From Gracilimonas sp. (GTDB lineage: Bacteria; Bacteroidota; Rhodothermia; Balneolales; Balneolaceae): a stretch of 64,000 nt of DNA. The stretch lies in the NCBI RefSeq assembly GCF_017641085.1, contig NZ_JAEPPI010000001.1:496001-560000 (forward strand). Reading direction: 5' to 3'. The translations under genes and the position numbers were made by a program. Positions 52,826-61,523 of this stretch are shown piece after piece (the stretch's first letter is position 1; every line of letters starts with the position of its first letter). The notes below the pieces were generated by a model, which did no database searches, had not been told where the DNA came from, and saw only the letters and a program-made list of their open reading frames with translations.

Positions 52826-53980
52826 TCATAAATTCTTCCAAATAGCCTTAAAAAAGGGGATATAAGGTACAGAAGACATTATTTTTAAATCCTGACGAAG
52901 GTTGGTGTCTTCACCGAGAAAACGGAAAATATCATCAAAGTTATTTTTCTTGAATAGTGACCTGAATACCCTGAGGCTATCGTTGGTGGAGTTGGAAAGA
53001 ATATGGAGCAGCAACAGATCGTAATATCGATACTTTAGCTTTGATTGCTGCGGAGGAAGGGGTTCAAATCCCTGGATCAGATTCTGAGCCAGCTTTTGAG
53101 TGTAGTCCTGAATTCGGGTAAAGGTGTAGCCTGTGCTGGGTTTTGTTTGGCCTCCCACCGATCCCAAATTGATAATGTTTTTGTCATAGTAAGGTACATG
53201 AGGACGGTCTTCCATCGGAATTTCTCCATATTCTTTTCGCCTTATCTCATAATGATCGTCGTCGAGCCCAAGCTCATGCAGCAGGTAATGCTTAATCTTT
53301 TTCTTGTACTTTTTCTTTTTCAGCACGTCTTCTGAAAAAACCGTGAACTCTAGCAGGGCCTTGCTCTGTGTATAGGGTAGCACGTACATAAAACCAACAC
53401 CGGGCTCAAACTCATTATCGAAATCCATGATGGTGAAGGTTTCCGGGTCAAAGGCGGGCTCAAAGGTTTTTATTTCCCAGCCCAGAAAATGCTGAATAAG
53501 CGGGTATTTGATTTGCGACCGGTCAAGGTCTTTGGGTTTCATGATGCTCTGGAATATATAGTTGGCAATGTAACTGTCGCCGCCTTTGGTAAGCATCACC
53601 GCCTTACTTTGATTGGAGGAAAAATCCAGGATATTGTCTTCCAGTAGATCAAAGTTCTTGTGCTTTTTCAGTTCCCTGAGCACGTATTCCCGGAAATCTC
53701 CACTTCGGATGCAGTAATAACTGTACTCATTGAGATAACGAAAGGTGCTGTAGTCTAGAACGGAAACCCAGGTTTTCTTCCATTTCTTGTAGATGATATC
53801 CCGGTATGGCGGCTCATTATTGGTCCAAAAACACCAGGTTTTATCGTTGGTGGGTGCAAAGGTTGAGTCCGTTACCAGCACTTCTCCTTTATAATTTCCT
53901 TTTGCCAGGTACCAGGCAAGGCTGAGTCCGGATAAACCACCGCCGGCAATAATGACATCGTATTTGGCTTCAATCTTCAA
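52826..53980 (-). CDS. crtY: Lycopene beta-cyclase
   Basis: A 384-aa FAD-dependent protein, beginning KYDVIIAGGGLSGLSLAWYL (dinucleotide fold, 5-24). It has the cyclase segment GSVGGQTKPSTGYTFTRIQDY near residue 270 and FMYVLPYTQSKALLEFTVF. CrtY cyclises the ends of lycopene to beta-carotene in the membrane. No other carotenoid gene is adjacent; the UbiA-family gene at 56.8 kb is a possible but unproven partner. Confidence 0.88.
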   Translation of the reverse strand: MKIEAKYDVIIAGGGLSGLSLAWYLAKGNYKGEVLVTDSTFAPTNDKTWCFWTNNEPPYRDIIYKKWKKTWVSVLDYSTFRYLNEYSYYCIRSGDFREYVLRELKKHKNFDLLEDNILDFSSNQSKAVMLTKGGDSYIANYIFQSIMKPKDLDRSQIKYPLIQHFLGWEIKTFEPAFDPETFTIMDFDNEFEPGVGFMYVLPYTQSKALLEFTVFSEDVLKKKKYKKKIKHYLLHELGLDDDHYEIRRKEYGEIPMEDRPHVPYYDKNIINLGSVGGQTKPSTGYTFTRIQDYTQKLAQNLIQGFEPLPPQQSKLKYRYYDLLLLHILSNSTNDSLRVFRSLFKKNNFDDIFRFLGEDTNLRQDLKIMSSVPYIPFFKAIWKNL

Positions 53981-54123
53981 TACTGCAAACCTCCGGCGGT
54001 ACTGAGTAACCCGAAAGACCGAGCTGAACTTTTATACTTTTTTTCATGAGCTGAGTGAGCGTTACTTATGTTCGCATCAGGTATTGATTATATTCCTTGA
54101 AATTGAAAAAGCAAAATGAAAGT

Positions 54124-55143
54124 ATGATTGATTTACGCAGCGATACAGTAACCCGTCCGACTCCCGAAATGCTAAAGGCCATGACGGAGGCTGAGGTTGG
54201 GGATGATGTGTTCGAATCTGACCCGACAGTGAATAAGTTTCAGCAGAAAATAGCTGCTCTTTTTGGAATGGAAGCCGGACTGTTTGTGCCAAGCGGAACC
54301 ATGAGTAATCAACTGGGCATTAAAGTGTTAACCGAACCGGGAGATGAAATTCTTATTGATGAAAAAGGTCATATTTTCAATTATGAAACCTCGGCAGCTC
54401 CGGCACTTTCTGGAGTTCAGGTTACCACATTGCAGGGCAAACAGGGTAAATTGAACAGAGCGGTTTTAGAAAATAAAGTCCGCGGAAATTTTGATTGGGA
54501 GCCTCGAACGAAAGTGGTATGTATCGAAAATACAACCAATAAGGGCGGTGGCGTGTGCTATTCGAAGGAGGAGTTGAGCGAGATTAAAGCCTTTGCTGAT
54601 GAACATGAGCTGGCCATACATTTGGATGGCGCCCGCATCTGGAATGCGATGACGGCCACTGATATTAAACCGGAATATTTTGGAACCATCGCCGATACCA
54701 TTTCAGTTTGCTTTTCTAAAGGATTGGGTGCTCCGGTTGGGTCTATGTTGCTTTCCTCAAAAAAGAACATTGCCAAAGCCCGGCGCTACCGCAAAATGTG
54801 GGGTGGAGGAATGCGACAGATAGGGCTGCTTGCTGCCGCCGCTGAATACGGAGTAGATAATCACTGGCCGCTTCTGAAAGATGATCATCGGAGAGCCCGT
54901 GATGTGGCGGAGACTATTGCCGGGTGTAGCAAACTGGCCATCGATATGGACAACCTGCAAACAAACATCCTTATTTTTGATGTGCCGGAAGGAGATGCTG
55001 TTTCTGCCGTTGAAAGGCTCCAGGAAGAAGGCATTGTCATGATCCCTTTTGGTCCCAAAACCATTCGCGCCACTTTCTACTTCGAAATAGGAGATGAAGA
55101 TGTGAAACAGGTAAAAACAATTTTGAAGAAGTTATTCAATTGA
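54124..55143 (+). CDS. ltaE: Low-specificity L-threonine aldolase
   Basis: A 339-aa fold-type I PLP enzyme starting MIDLRSDTVTRPTPEM, from ATG 54124; upstream in-frame codons give an unlikely lysine-rich tail. PLP lysine is in CFSKGLGAPVGSML, and IHLDGARIWNA supplies the PLP aspartate. It cleaves threonine or allo-threonine to glycine and acetaldehyde. Together with the threonine dehydratase it indicates active threonine breakdown. Confidence 0.93.
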   Translation: MIDLRSDTVTRPTPEMLKAMTEAEVGDDVFESDPTVNKFQQKIAALFGMEAGLFVPSGTMSNQLGIKVLTEPGDEILIDEKGHIFNYETSAAPALSGVQVTTLQGKQGKLNRAVLENKVRGNFDWEPRTKVVCIENTTNKGGGVCYSKEELSEIKAFADEHELAIHLDGARIWNAMTATDIKPEYFGTIADTISVCFSKGLGAPVGSMLLSSKKNIAKARRYRKMWGGGMRQIGLLAAAAEYGVDNHWPLLKDDHRRARDVAETIAGCSKLAIDMDNLQTNILIFDVPEGDAVSAVERLQEEGIVMIPFGPKTIRATFYFEIGDEDVKQVKTILKKLFN

Positions 55144-55147
55144 GGGA

Positions 55148-55258
55148 AGTGATTTGGTGATTAGGTGATTAAGTGATGGGATGAAGAGGCTGATCGACTA
55201 AATCGGTAAAAAATAATACCCAGCCCACTATATCACTTTATCACCACATCACTACACT
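55148..55258. repeat. GTGATT/AATCAC word palindrome after ltaE
   Basis: GTGATTTGGTGATTAGGTGA with further GTGAT words (55149-55180) faces the inverse words ATCACTTTATCACCACATCA (55232-55251). The arms match imperfectly across a 45-bp centre. Related words recur at 55.8 kb and 61.4 kb. Confidence 0.55.
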
Positions 55259-55322
55259 CTGTAACTATTTGCTTCGTTGAACGTGATAAAAGATTGTTAA
55301 CCCTCACCAAATCTATATTACC

Positions 55323-55781
55323 ATGAGAAAGTCTGTACTGTTAAGTTTTGTTTTTGTGTTTACTCTGCTGCTGGTTGGTATAAACGCCACCGAATATATT
55401 GCCAAGGAAGAAGAAGCTGTTAAGGAAGTAATTCTGAACGGCTATGTTCACGGGGCATTCAATGAATTAAATCCTGAAGCAATGGCTGAAACCTTTCACA
55501 AAGACTTTGCTATCTTTTCTGTAAATGGGGAAGAAATTGGCAGGTATCCCATCTCCAAATGGATTGAAAGCACAAAGAAACGAAAAGAAAGTGCGGAATT
55601 CGATCCTGAGAATAACGTCTGGAAACCGGAATTCACAAACATCAACGTGACCGGAAATGCTGCTTCTGTTGAGCTTGAATTACATCACAAAGGGAAGCAT
55701 GTATTTACGGATTACCTGTCTTTGCTGAAATTTGAAAGCGGTTGGAAAGTGGTAGCTAAAGTGTATCACAGGCATCAATAG
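55323..55781 (+). CDS. Secreted NTF2/SnoaL-like (lumazine-binding-like) protein
   Basis: A 152-aa protein with a signal peptide (about 1-24, MRKSVLLSFVFVFTLLLVGI...). The mature part has the NTF2-like pattern of the 'putative lumazine-binding' group: YVHGAFNELNPEAMAETFH, then FAIFSVNGEEIGRYPIS, and the paired strands VELELHHKGKHVFTDYLSL and WKVVAKVYHRH. Function in this group is unknown. Gene is isolated between two repeat-rich gaps. Confidence 0.75.
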   Translation: MRKSVLLSFVFVFTLLLVGINATEYIAKEEEAVKEVILNGYVHGAFNELNPEAMAETFHKDFAIFSVNGEEIGRYPISKWIESTKKRKESAEFDPENNVWKPEFTNINVTGNAASVELELHHKGKHVFTDYLSLLKFESGWKVVAKVYHRHQ

Positions 55782-55787
55782 GTGGTA

Positions 55788-55848
55788 GTGACATGGTGAT
55801 ATGGTGATTGAGTGATCCCTCGATCATCACCATATCACTTAATCATTC
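55788..55848. repeat. GTGATATGGTGAT palindrome between convergent genes
   Basis: AGTGACATGGTGATATGGTG (55788-55807) is echoed by the inverse ATCATCACCATATCACTT (55823-55840). It occupies the gap between the NTF2-like gene (+) and the gene at 55843 (-). Confidence 0.6.
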
Positions 55849-56739
55849 CACTTTCTTTAAAACTTCCCTCATCTTTTCAATGATTCTCTCGCGTATGGGA
55901 AGGCCTTTTCGGAAGATCATTTCCTGCTTTTGTTTGTATTCCTTTCTGCCGGCTTCCGTCTCAATTTTGATGGGCTCCAGCCCTTGATCTCGTAAATCGT
56001 AAGGGCTGGCTTGCATATCTATATGTCGGGCCTCAACTGCCAGTTCGAAGGCATCCAGGATGAGTGAACTGGAAATCCATGGATACATCTTGAAAGCCCA
56101 TTTATACAAATCCATATTTGAATGAATGCACCCCGGTTGTTCGGTCTTGTGAAATTTCTCCCGCGATAACTCAAAGCGGTTCATGGGTTTTGCCGGTTGG
56201 GTGAAAAAGCGGAAGGCATCAAAATGGGTGCAGAGTAACGGTCGTGATTCCACAAATTCGGCCAGCTCATCCGGTTCCATACGCATGGGAACCTGATCAT
56301 GCCTTGGATTATCCGTTTTATAAACCATTGCCCATTCGTGCATTCCAAAACAGCCAAATGAGGGTCGGCTGTTCTGTGTGTTCTCCAGCATCTGCAGCAT
56401 CCATTTCAAAGAGGAGATGCGTTTTTCAGGGAAGAGGGCAGGGTCTATAAAAGCGATGTCGCCATTAACAGTAAGCTCACTTACTTCAGGTAACAAATCG
56501 AAATTTGAAAAGGAAAGCGATACTCCCATTCCGGGCGACCATCTCCTCAACCCCGAAGGACGAAAGGCATAGTATTCGAAAAGAAAATCCATAACAGGAT
56601 TCTTTTCCTGACGAGACCGCGCTTCCAGGTAATCATCCAGTAACTCATTCACCCGTTGTTCGTGAGCTTCCTTTTCGTGCAACCACTCAGACTCAGCAAT
56701 CAGTTTTTGATTCTCAATTTGTTTTGTCTCTGCTAACAT
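55843..56739 (-). CDS. Protein of the family often labelled 3-methyladenine DNA glycosylase
   Basis: A 298-aa cytoplasmic protein matching, from memory, a conserved family found mainly in actinobacteria and Bacteroidota. Marker segments are MDFLFEYYAFRPSGLRRWSP (about 49-68), SFGCFGMHEWAMVYK (about 121-135), CTHFDAFRFFTQPAKPMNR (about 168-186), QPGCIHSNMDLYKWAFKMYP (about 199-218) and IDMQASPYDLRDQGL. Databases often label it a 3-methyladenine DNA glycosylase. I see no known glycosylase fold signature, so that label is weak. The His/Asp/Cys clusters suggest an enzyme. Confidence 0.6.
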   Translation of the reverse strand: MLAETKQIENQKLIAESEWLHEKEAHEQRVNELLDDYLEARSRQEKNPVMDFLFEYYAFRPSGLRRWSPGMGVSLSFSNFDLLPEVSELTVNGDIAFIDPALFPEKRISSLKWMLQMLENTQNSRPSFGCFGMHEWAMVYKTDNPRHDQVPMRMEPDELAEFVESRPLLCTHFDAFRFFTQPAKPMNRFELSREKFHKTEQPGCIHSNMDLYKWAFKMYPWISSSLILDAFELAVEARHIDMQASPYDLRDQGLEPIKIETEAGRKEYKQKQEMIFRKGLPIRERIIEKMREVLKKVE

Positions 56740-56838
56740 ATCACAAAGATAAGGAATGATTATTCAGGAATTAAAAACTCAATAGGTTAAATTCAGCTAA
56801 CGAGAAATACTACAACTGAATTACCAAAGCCAGTAAAC

Positions 56839-57705
56839 TTGAAGCAACTTCTGAATTTCATCATTCACCTTAGGCTGCACTACCAGTTTTTTATCCTTTC
56901 CGGAGGTTATTTAATCGCAGCGCTCTTTGTGGATGCAGTAGCATGGGACCAATTTTGGCTGCAGTTTATAAACGTGCATGTGCTCTTATTTGGCGGGGCT
57001 ACGGCCTATAATTCCTGGTGGGATAAAGATGAAGGTCCCATTGGGGGACTAAAATCACCCCCAAAAATGAACACATGGATGTGGCCGGCTTCGTTGATCA
57101 TGCAATATGCCGGCTTAGGCTGGGCAATTACCGTCGGCTGGAATTATGCCATCATTTATGCCGTCAGCATGTTGTTTTTTTGGCTGTATTCAACCCCGCT
57201 TGCCCGGTGGAAAGGGAAACCAATCCTTAGCATAGTTGCCATTGGCATCAGTACCGGAACCAACTCCTTTTTTCTGGGCTATCTGGCAGCGGGAGCTTAC
57301 CCGATTAGCATCTCGGAAGATATCATTGCTTTAGGAGTGGCCGCGATAATATTGAGTTTGTACCCGGTTTCCCAGATTTATCAAACGGACGAAGATGAGG
57401 GCAGGGGAGATCGTACCTTTGCAGTTCGGTTTGGGTTGAAGGGGGTGAAATGGTTTTTTGCCATCCTTTTCTTACTTGGAGCAACCTTGCTTTCTGTATT
57501 GCTTGATCACCAAAATGAGCAATTGGGAATGATATTCGGAGGGGTGACTTTTACAGCTTATGCTGCCCTTAGTACCTTTGTTTGGAAACTGGAAGGAAAT
57601 CAGGATGAATATGATACCGTGATGAAAATGAAGTTCTTTGCTTCTTTCAGCTTTGTGGCTTTTATAGGCGGAACGTTGTTGCTACAAATTCTTTTTCAAA
57701 ACTGA
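56839..57705 (+). CDS. UbiA-family prenyltransferase
   Basis: A 288-aa protein with about eight membrane helices. The first Asp-rich site reads YNSWWDKDEGPIGG (about 54-67, NSxxDKD for NDxxD) and the second is QTDEDEGRGDRTF (about 191-203, DxxxD type). It starts at TTG 56839 after AT-rich sequence. It attaches a prenyl group to an aromatic ring or other acceptor (menaquinone, heme or carotenoid-like). The acceptor cannot be named. Being 3 kb from the lycopene cyclase makes a carotenoid role one option. Confidence 0.8.
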   Translation: MKQLLNFIIHLRLHYQFFILSGGYLIAALFVDAVAWDQFWLQFINVHVLLFGGATAYNSWWDKDEGPIGGLKSPPKMNTWMWPASLIMQYAGLGWAITVGWNYAIIYAVSMLFFWLYSTPLARWKGKPILSIVAIGISTGTNSFFLGYLAAGAYPISISEDIIALGVAAIILSLYPVSQIYQTDEDEGRGDRTFAVRFGLKGVKWFFAILFLLGATLLSVLLDHQNEQLGMIFGGVTFTAYAALSTFVWKLEGNQDEYDTVMKMKFFASFSFVAFIGGTLLLQILFQN

Positions 57706-57748
57706 GTTCAATTAACATTGGAAGCCAGATTTATCTCCCAGCCCTATC

Positions 57749-57813
57749 TAACCCTTCCAGAGTTAAGCCTATTTGCTTGAGTCAAATAAATTGCCATAAC
57801 TCTGGAAGGGTTA
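57749..57813. repeat. 17-bp perfect inverted repeat with internal stem
   Basis: The arms 57749-57765 and 57797-57813 are perfect 17-bp inverted repeats (TAACCCTTCCAGAGTTA). Inside them ATTTG (57771-57775) pairs with CAAAT (57783-57787). The element sits between the UbiA gene and the thioredoxin-like gene; no coding frame is present. Confidence 0.75.
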
Positions 57814-57988
57814 TGGGGAATAAGCAGAATTTTTCTTCTTCATATAATCTCCAAATAGATTCGTTTTCATTGATTACGATTGAAGTAAGAAAACAGCTTG
57901 TGGAAGCTTCTATACAATCGATTAGTTAATGAAGCGATGCACCAAAACAATTATATTTCAAATTTAAGTAGTACGACTAACAAATAGC

Positions 57989-58633
57989 ATGGAAACAGCA
58001 GTAGATTCGGTAATAACGAGAAAGCTCATTGAGAACACCATTTCTTTTGAGGAATACACAGACTTGGTACAGCAATTATTTAAAGAGGACCGGACAACCA
58101 ATGAGGATAACCGCCCTGATATGCTGGAGTACACCAAGTTGAATATACACCGGACCTCCAAATGGAATAAGAGAGCAAAAATCTCTGAAGAGCTTGCACA
58201 TGAGCTTAAGAACTTTCCAAACCGGATGACGTGGTTGGTTATTACCGAAGGCTGGTGCGGGGACGCGGCTCAGTCGTTGCCTTTCATCCACAAAATGGCC
58301 GGATTGTCGGATAACATTGAGCTTAAACTTATTCTGAGAGACCAGTATCCGGAAGTAATGGATGAATTTCTGACCAATGGCTCCCGCTCTATCCCCAAGC
58401 TGATTGCTCTGGATAGGGAAACGCTGGAGGTTTTGGGAACCTGGGGTCCACGACCAAAGGAAATTCAGGAAGTATATATGAGCGAAAGGGCAAACCCTGA
58501 AATCGAGAATAAGGTTGCATCTGAAAATCTGCATTTATGGTATGCCCGCAACAAAGGGAAAGCTATGCAGGAAGAGTTTATTCAGCTACTCGATGAGTGG
58601 AAGAAGAATGAACACAAAACCGGAAATCGGTAA
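57989..58633 (+). CDS. Thioredoxin-fold protein (Thioredoxin_9 type)
   Basis: A 214-aa soluble protein with the segment TWLVITEGWCGDAAQSLPFI (81-100). The WCGDA motif has a single cysteine (Cys90), so it is not a classic CxxC disulfide exchanger; this is the pattern of the Thioredoxin_9 family. It probably reads or binds thiols rather than acting as a general oxidoreductase. It lies 62 bases upstream of the aminotransferase gene. Confidence 0.8.
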   Translation: METAVDSVITRKLIENTISFEEYTDLVQQLFKEDRTTNEDNRPDMLEYTKLNIHRTSKWNKRAKISEELAHELKNFPNRMTWLVITEGWCGDAAQSLPFIHKMAGLSDNIELKLILRDQYPEVMDEFLTNGSRSIPKLIALDRETLEVLGTWGPRPKEIQEVYMSERANPEIENKVASENLHLWYARNKGKAMQEEFIQLLDEWKKNEHKTGNR

Positions 58634-58695
58634 GCCACTACATTTATTTTGAATTACTTAGCTATCTTAGGGAAAATCTTAGCTAAAATTCAGAA

Positions 58696-59874
58696 GTGTT
58701 AAAGAAATTCCTCAAGTACATAGCTCAGACCAGTGATGCTCCCATGGGGCTGGAAATTTCTCATGCCGAGGGCCCCTTCTTTTTTACCACAGACAATAAA
58801 CGGTACGTGGACTTTATTTCAGGCATTGCCGTAAGCAGCCTGGGTCATCGCCATCCCAAAGTAATTCAAGCTATCCACGAACAGGTTGACAAGCACCTGC
58901 ATGTGATGGTGTATGGAGAATTTGTGCAAAAACCGCAGGTTGATTTTGCGGATTTGCTAACCTCAAATCTTCCTGAACAGTTGAATCAGGTTTATTTTGT
59001 AAACAGCGGAACAGAGGCTACCGAAGGCGCTCTGAAGCTGGCAAAAAAATACACCGGGCGAACAAAATTTATTGCTTTTAAGAACAGCTATCACGGCGAC
59101 ACGCATGGCTCACTGAGTGTGACCGGCCGGGATGTGTACAGGGATCCTTATCTGCCGCTTTTGCCGGATGTTCATTTTCTTTCTTTTAATTCGGAAGATA
59201 ACCTGGACTTGATCGATGATAAGACCGCTGCTGTAATTATGGAGCCCATACAGGGAGAGGGTGGGATTATTCCCGCTGATAAGCAGTGGCTGCAGGAAGT
59301 CCGCCGAAGATGTGATGAAGCCGGCGTGCTGCTTATCTTTGATGAAATTCAATCGGGCTTTGGTCGCACAGGAAGCCTGTTTGCTTTTGAGGAATACGAA
59401 GTTACTCCTGATATCCTTTGTCTGGCTAAAGCTATGGCCGGAGGCATGCCGATGGGGGCTTTTGTTTCATCCGCCGAAATTTTTCAAACCTTTAAGTACG
59501 ACCCGCCGCTGAATCACGTAACGACTTTTGGCGGACACCCGGTTTCTGCAGCTGCAGCATATGCCAACCTCAAAGAACTGCTATCGGGCAATTATTTACA
59601 GCGAGCGAAGGAAATAGAGCAAATCACCAAAGAAAAATTGAGGGGCCCGGGGATTGTTGAAGTCCGTGGCAAAGGCGCCATGCTGGGCCTTCAACTGGAA
59701 AGCTGGGATTTAACCAAAAAGGTTGTTGAAGATTGTTTTGAAATGGGGATTTTGCTGGGCTGGACTCTTCACTCCAATACGCTGATTCGCCTGGCACCGC
59801 CATTAATTATCGAAGACGATTTACTGCACGAAGTGCTGGACAGGATTATGGAATCTGTAGAAAAACATTCGTGA
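58696..59874 (+). CDS. Class III PLP aminotransferase (acetylornithine/4-aminobutyrate-like)
   Basis: A 392-aa aminotransferase starting with GTG 58696. PLP-binding signature is [14 protein letters not shown], the lysine is in [15 protein letters not shown], and the substrate-end [20 protein letters not shown] matches the ArgD/ornithine family. Context with the succinate-semialdehyde dehydrogenase just downstream suggests use of GABA or another omega-amino acid; family alone would allow acetylornithine. Neighbour evidence is circumstantial. Confidence 0.83.
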   Translation: MLKKFLKYIAQTSDAPMGLEISHAEGPFFFTTDNKRYVDFISGIAVSSLGHRHPKVIQAIHEQVDKHLHVMVYGEFVQKPQVDFADLLTSNLPEQLNQVYFVNSGTEATEGALKLAKKYTGRTKFIAFKNSYHGDTHGSLSVTGRDVYRDPYLPLLPDVHFLSFNSEDNLDLIDDKTAAVIMEPIQGEGGIIPADKQWLQEVRRRCDEAGVLLIFDEIQSGFGRTGSLFAFEEYEVTPDILCLAKAMAGGMPMGAFVSSAEIFQTFKYDPPLNHVTTFGGHPVSAAAAYANLKELLSGNYLQRAKEIEQITKEKLRGPGIVEVRGKGAMLGLQLESWDLTKKVVEDCFEMGILLGWTLHSNTLIRLAPPLIIEDDLLHEVLDRIMESVEKHS

Positions 59875-59892
59875 TGGAACGCGGATAAAGCG

Positions 59893-59970
59893 GGTTTGGC
59901 GGATGATCACGGATTTTGAAATGTACCTGAATCTTGTAATCCGAAAATCCTGAGAATCATAGTTCAAACC
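59893..59970. repeat. Palindrome of the GGATGATCACGGATTTT type
   Basis: GGTTTGGCGGATGATCACGG (from 59893) with GATTTT following and an inverse arm around 59944-59970 form an imperfect stem: GGTTTG, GATxATxC and GGATTTT words match with small offsets. It lies between the aminotransferase and aldehyde dehydrogenase genes. Confidence 0.5.
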
Positions 59971-60048
59971 CTATCTCTTGAAGAAACGGAATTGAAACTA
60001 TTGATATGCTGTTTTATCGATTAAGAAACTCAACAAAAGAATAGTTAC

Positions 60049-61410
60049 ATGAAAACTATAAATCCTGCTACCGGAAAAGTCATCAAAGAATATGATGATA
60101 TGAGCTTTGATGAAGTGGATGAGATTATTCAAAAAGCGAATGCTGCTCAGGCCGACTGGAAACAAACCGGTTTTGAAGTAAGAGGATCTTACCTCAATGA
60201 AATTGCCGGAATTCTGAGGGAGCAGAAAGAGGAGTTGGGTAGGCTGATGGCAGAGGAGATGGGCAAGCCTCTGCAGCAGGGAATCGGAGAGGCCGAGAAA
60301 TGTGCCTGGGTTTGTGAATATTATGCCAAACACGCTGAAGATTTTTTAAAAGACGACCCGGTTCAAACAGATGCTTCCAAAAGTTATGTTACCTTCAATC
60401 CGTTGGGTGTGGTTTTGGCCATCATGCCGTGGAATTTCCCCTTCTGGCAGTTATTTCGGTTTGCAGCCCCTGCACTCATGGCCGGAAATGGTGCTGTACT
60501 CAAACATTCAGAAAATACAACCGGATGTGCCTTAAAGATTGAAGAAATCATCCATGAAGCTGGAATTCCCAAGGATTTATTTCGAACGATTGTGCGTGAT
60601 AAATCCAATATGAAACAGGTAATTCAGCACGAAGGTATTGCTGCAGTAACCCTAACTGGTAGCACTCGGGCAGGAAAAGCTGTGGCAGCACAGGCTGGAG
60701 AAATGCTCAAGAAAACCGTACTTGAATTGGGAGGCAGTGATCCATCCCTCATTCTTAAAGATGCAGATATCAAAGCCAGCGCTGAGACCTGCGTAAACTC
60801 AAGGCTACTGAACAGCGGGCAAAGTTGTATTGCTGCCAAACGGTTTGTAGTGGTGGAAGAGGTGTATGATGAATTCCTGGAAGAATTCACTGCTCTGATG
60901 GAAGCCAGAAAAGTGGGAGATCCATTTGATGATAACACCGATGTTGGTCCTCAGGCAAGGGTTGATCTCAGAGATCAGCTACATGAGCAGGTTCAGGAAA
61001 GTATAAAGAATGGAGCTGAACTGGTTATGGGAGGAGAAAAACCGGAAGGTGATGGAGCTTTTTATCCTGTAACTATCCTTACGAATGTAAAACCCGGAAT
61101 GCCGGCCTATTCGGAAGAGTTGTTCGGTCCGGTGGCAAGCATCATTAAAGTGAAGGATGAAGAAGAAGCCATTCAGGTAGCCAATGACACAAATTATGGC
61201 TTAGGTGCTTCGGTCTATTCTCAGAATGTGGAAAACGCCGAAGAAATTGCAGCCACAAAACTGGAAGCCGGTTGCTGCTTTGTTAATGAACTTGTTAAAT
61301 CCGATCCCCGCCTGCCATTTGGTGGTATTAAAAATTCCGGCTATGGACGAGAATTAGGATTATATGGCATCCACGAATTCATAAACACCAAAACAGTGTA
61401 CGTTAAGTGA
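60049..61410 (+). CDS. NAD(P)-dependent succinate-semialdehyde dehydrogenase family protein
   Basis: A 453-aa ALDH with NFPFWQLFRFAAPAL, catalytic LELGGSDPSLI (Glu) and NSGQSCIAAKRF (Cys nucleophile near 261), plus C-terminal LPFGGIKNSGYGRELG. Length and motifs match the short Sad/YneI-like SSADH group. It oxidises succinic semialdehyde to succinate. It follows the class III aminotransferase by 174 bp, so a GABA-shunt-like pair is plausible, with their separation by a palindrome arguing against tight coupling. Confidence 0.87.
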   Translation: MKTINPATGKVIKEYDDMSFDEVDEIIQKANAAQADWKQTGFEVRGSYLNEIAGILREQKEELGRLMAEEMGKPLQQGIGEAEKCAWVCEYYAKHAEDFLKDDPVQTDASKSYVTFNPLGVVLAIMPWNFPFWQLFRFAAPALMAGNGAVLKHSENTTGCALKIEEIIHEAGIPKDLFRTIVRDKSNMKQVIQHEGIAAVTLTGSTRAGKAVAAQAGEMLKKTVLELGGSDPSLILKDADIKASAETCVNSRLLNSGQSCIAAKRFVVVEEVYDEFLEEFTALMEARKVGDPFDDNTDVGPQARVDLRDQLHEQVQESIKNGAELVMGGEKPEGDGAFYPVTILTNVKPGMPAYSEELFGPVASIIKVKDEEEAIQVANDTNYGLGASVYSQNVENAEEIAATKLEAGCCFVNELVKSDPRLPFGGIKNSGYGRELGLYGIHEFINTKTVYVK

Positions 61411-61436
61411 AAAGTAAATATTGATGAGTAAGTAGA

Positions 61437-61490
61437 TCCATCAACCTATATCACTTAATCACGTCATCACCTTATCACTTAACCACCAAA
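61437..61490. repeat. ATCACTT word array upstream of NAD synthetase
   Basis: TATCACTTAATCACGTCATC, then ACCTTATCACTTAACCACC (61449-61487) repeats the word found at 55.2 and 55.8 kb. GATGAGTAAGTAGAT upstream gives a weak inverse arm. Confidence 0.5.
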
Positions 61491-61523
61491 CTCCTTATCT
61501 TGAATCCAATTAATTAAGAGACT

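Noticed and set aside
54077-54292. Minus-strand 71-codon ORF over ltaE start
   Set aside because: It overlaps the LtaE start and has no recognisable features.
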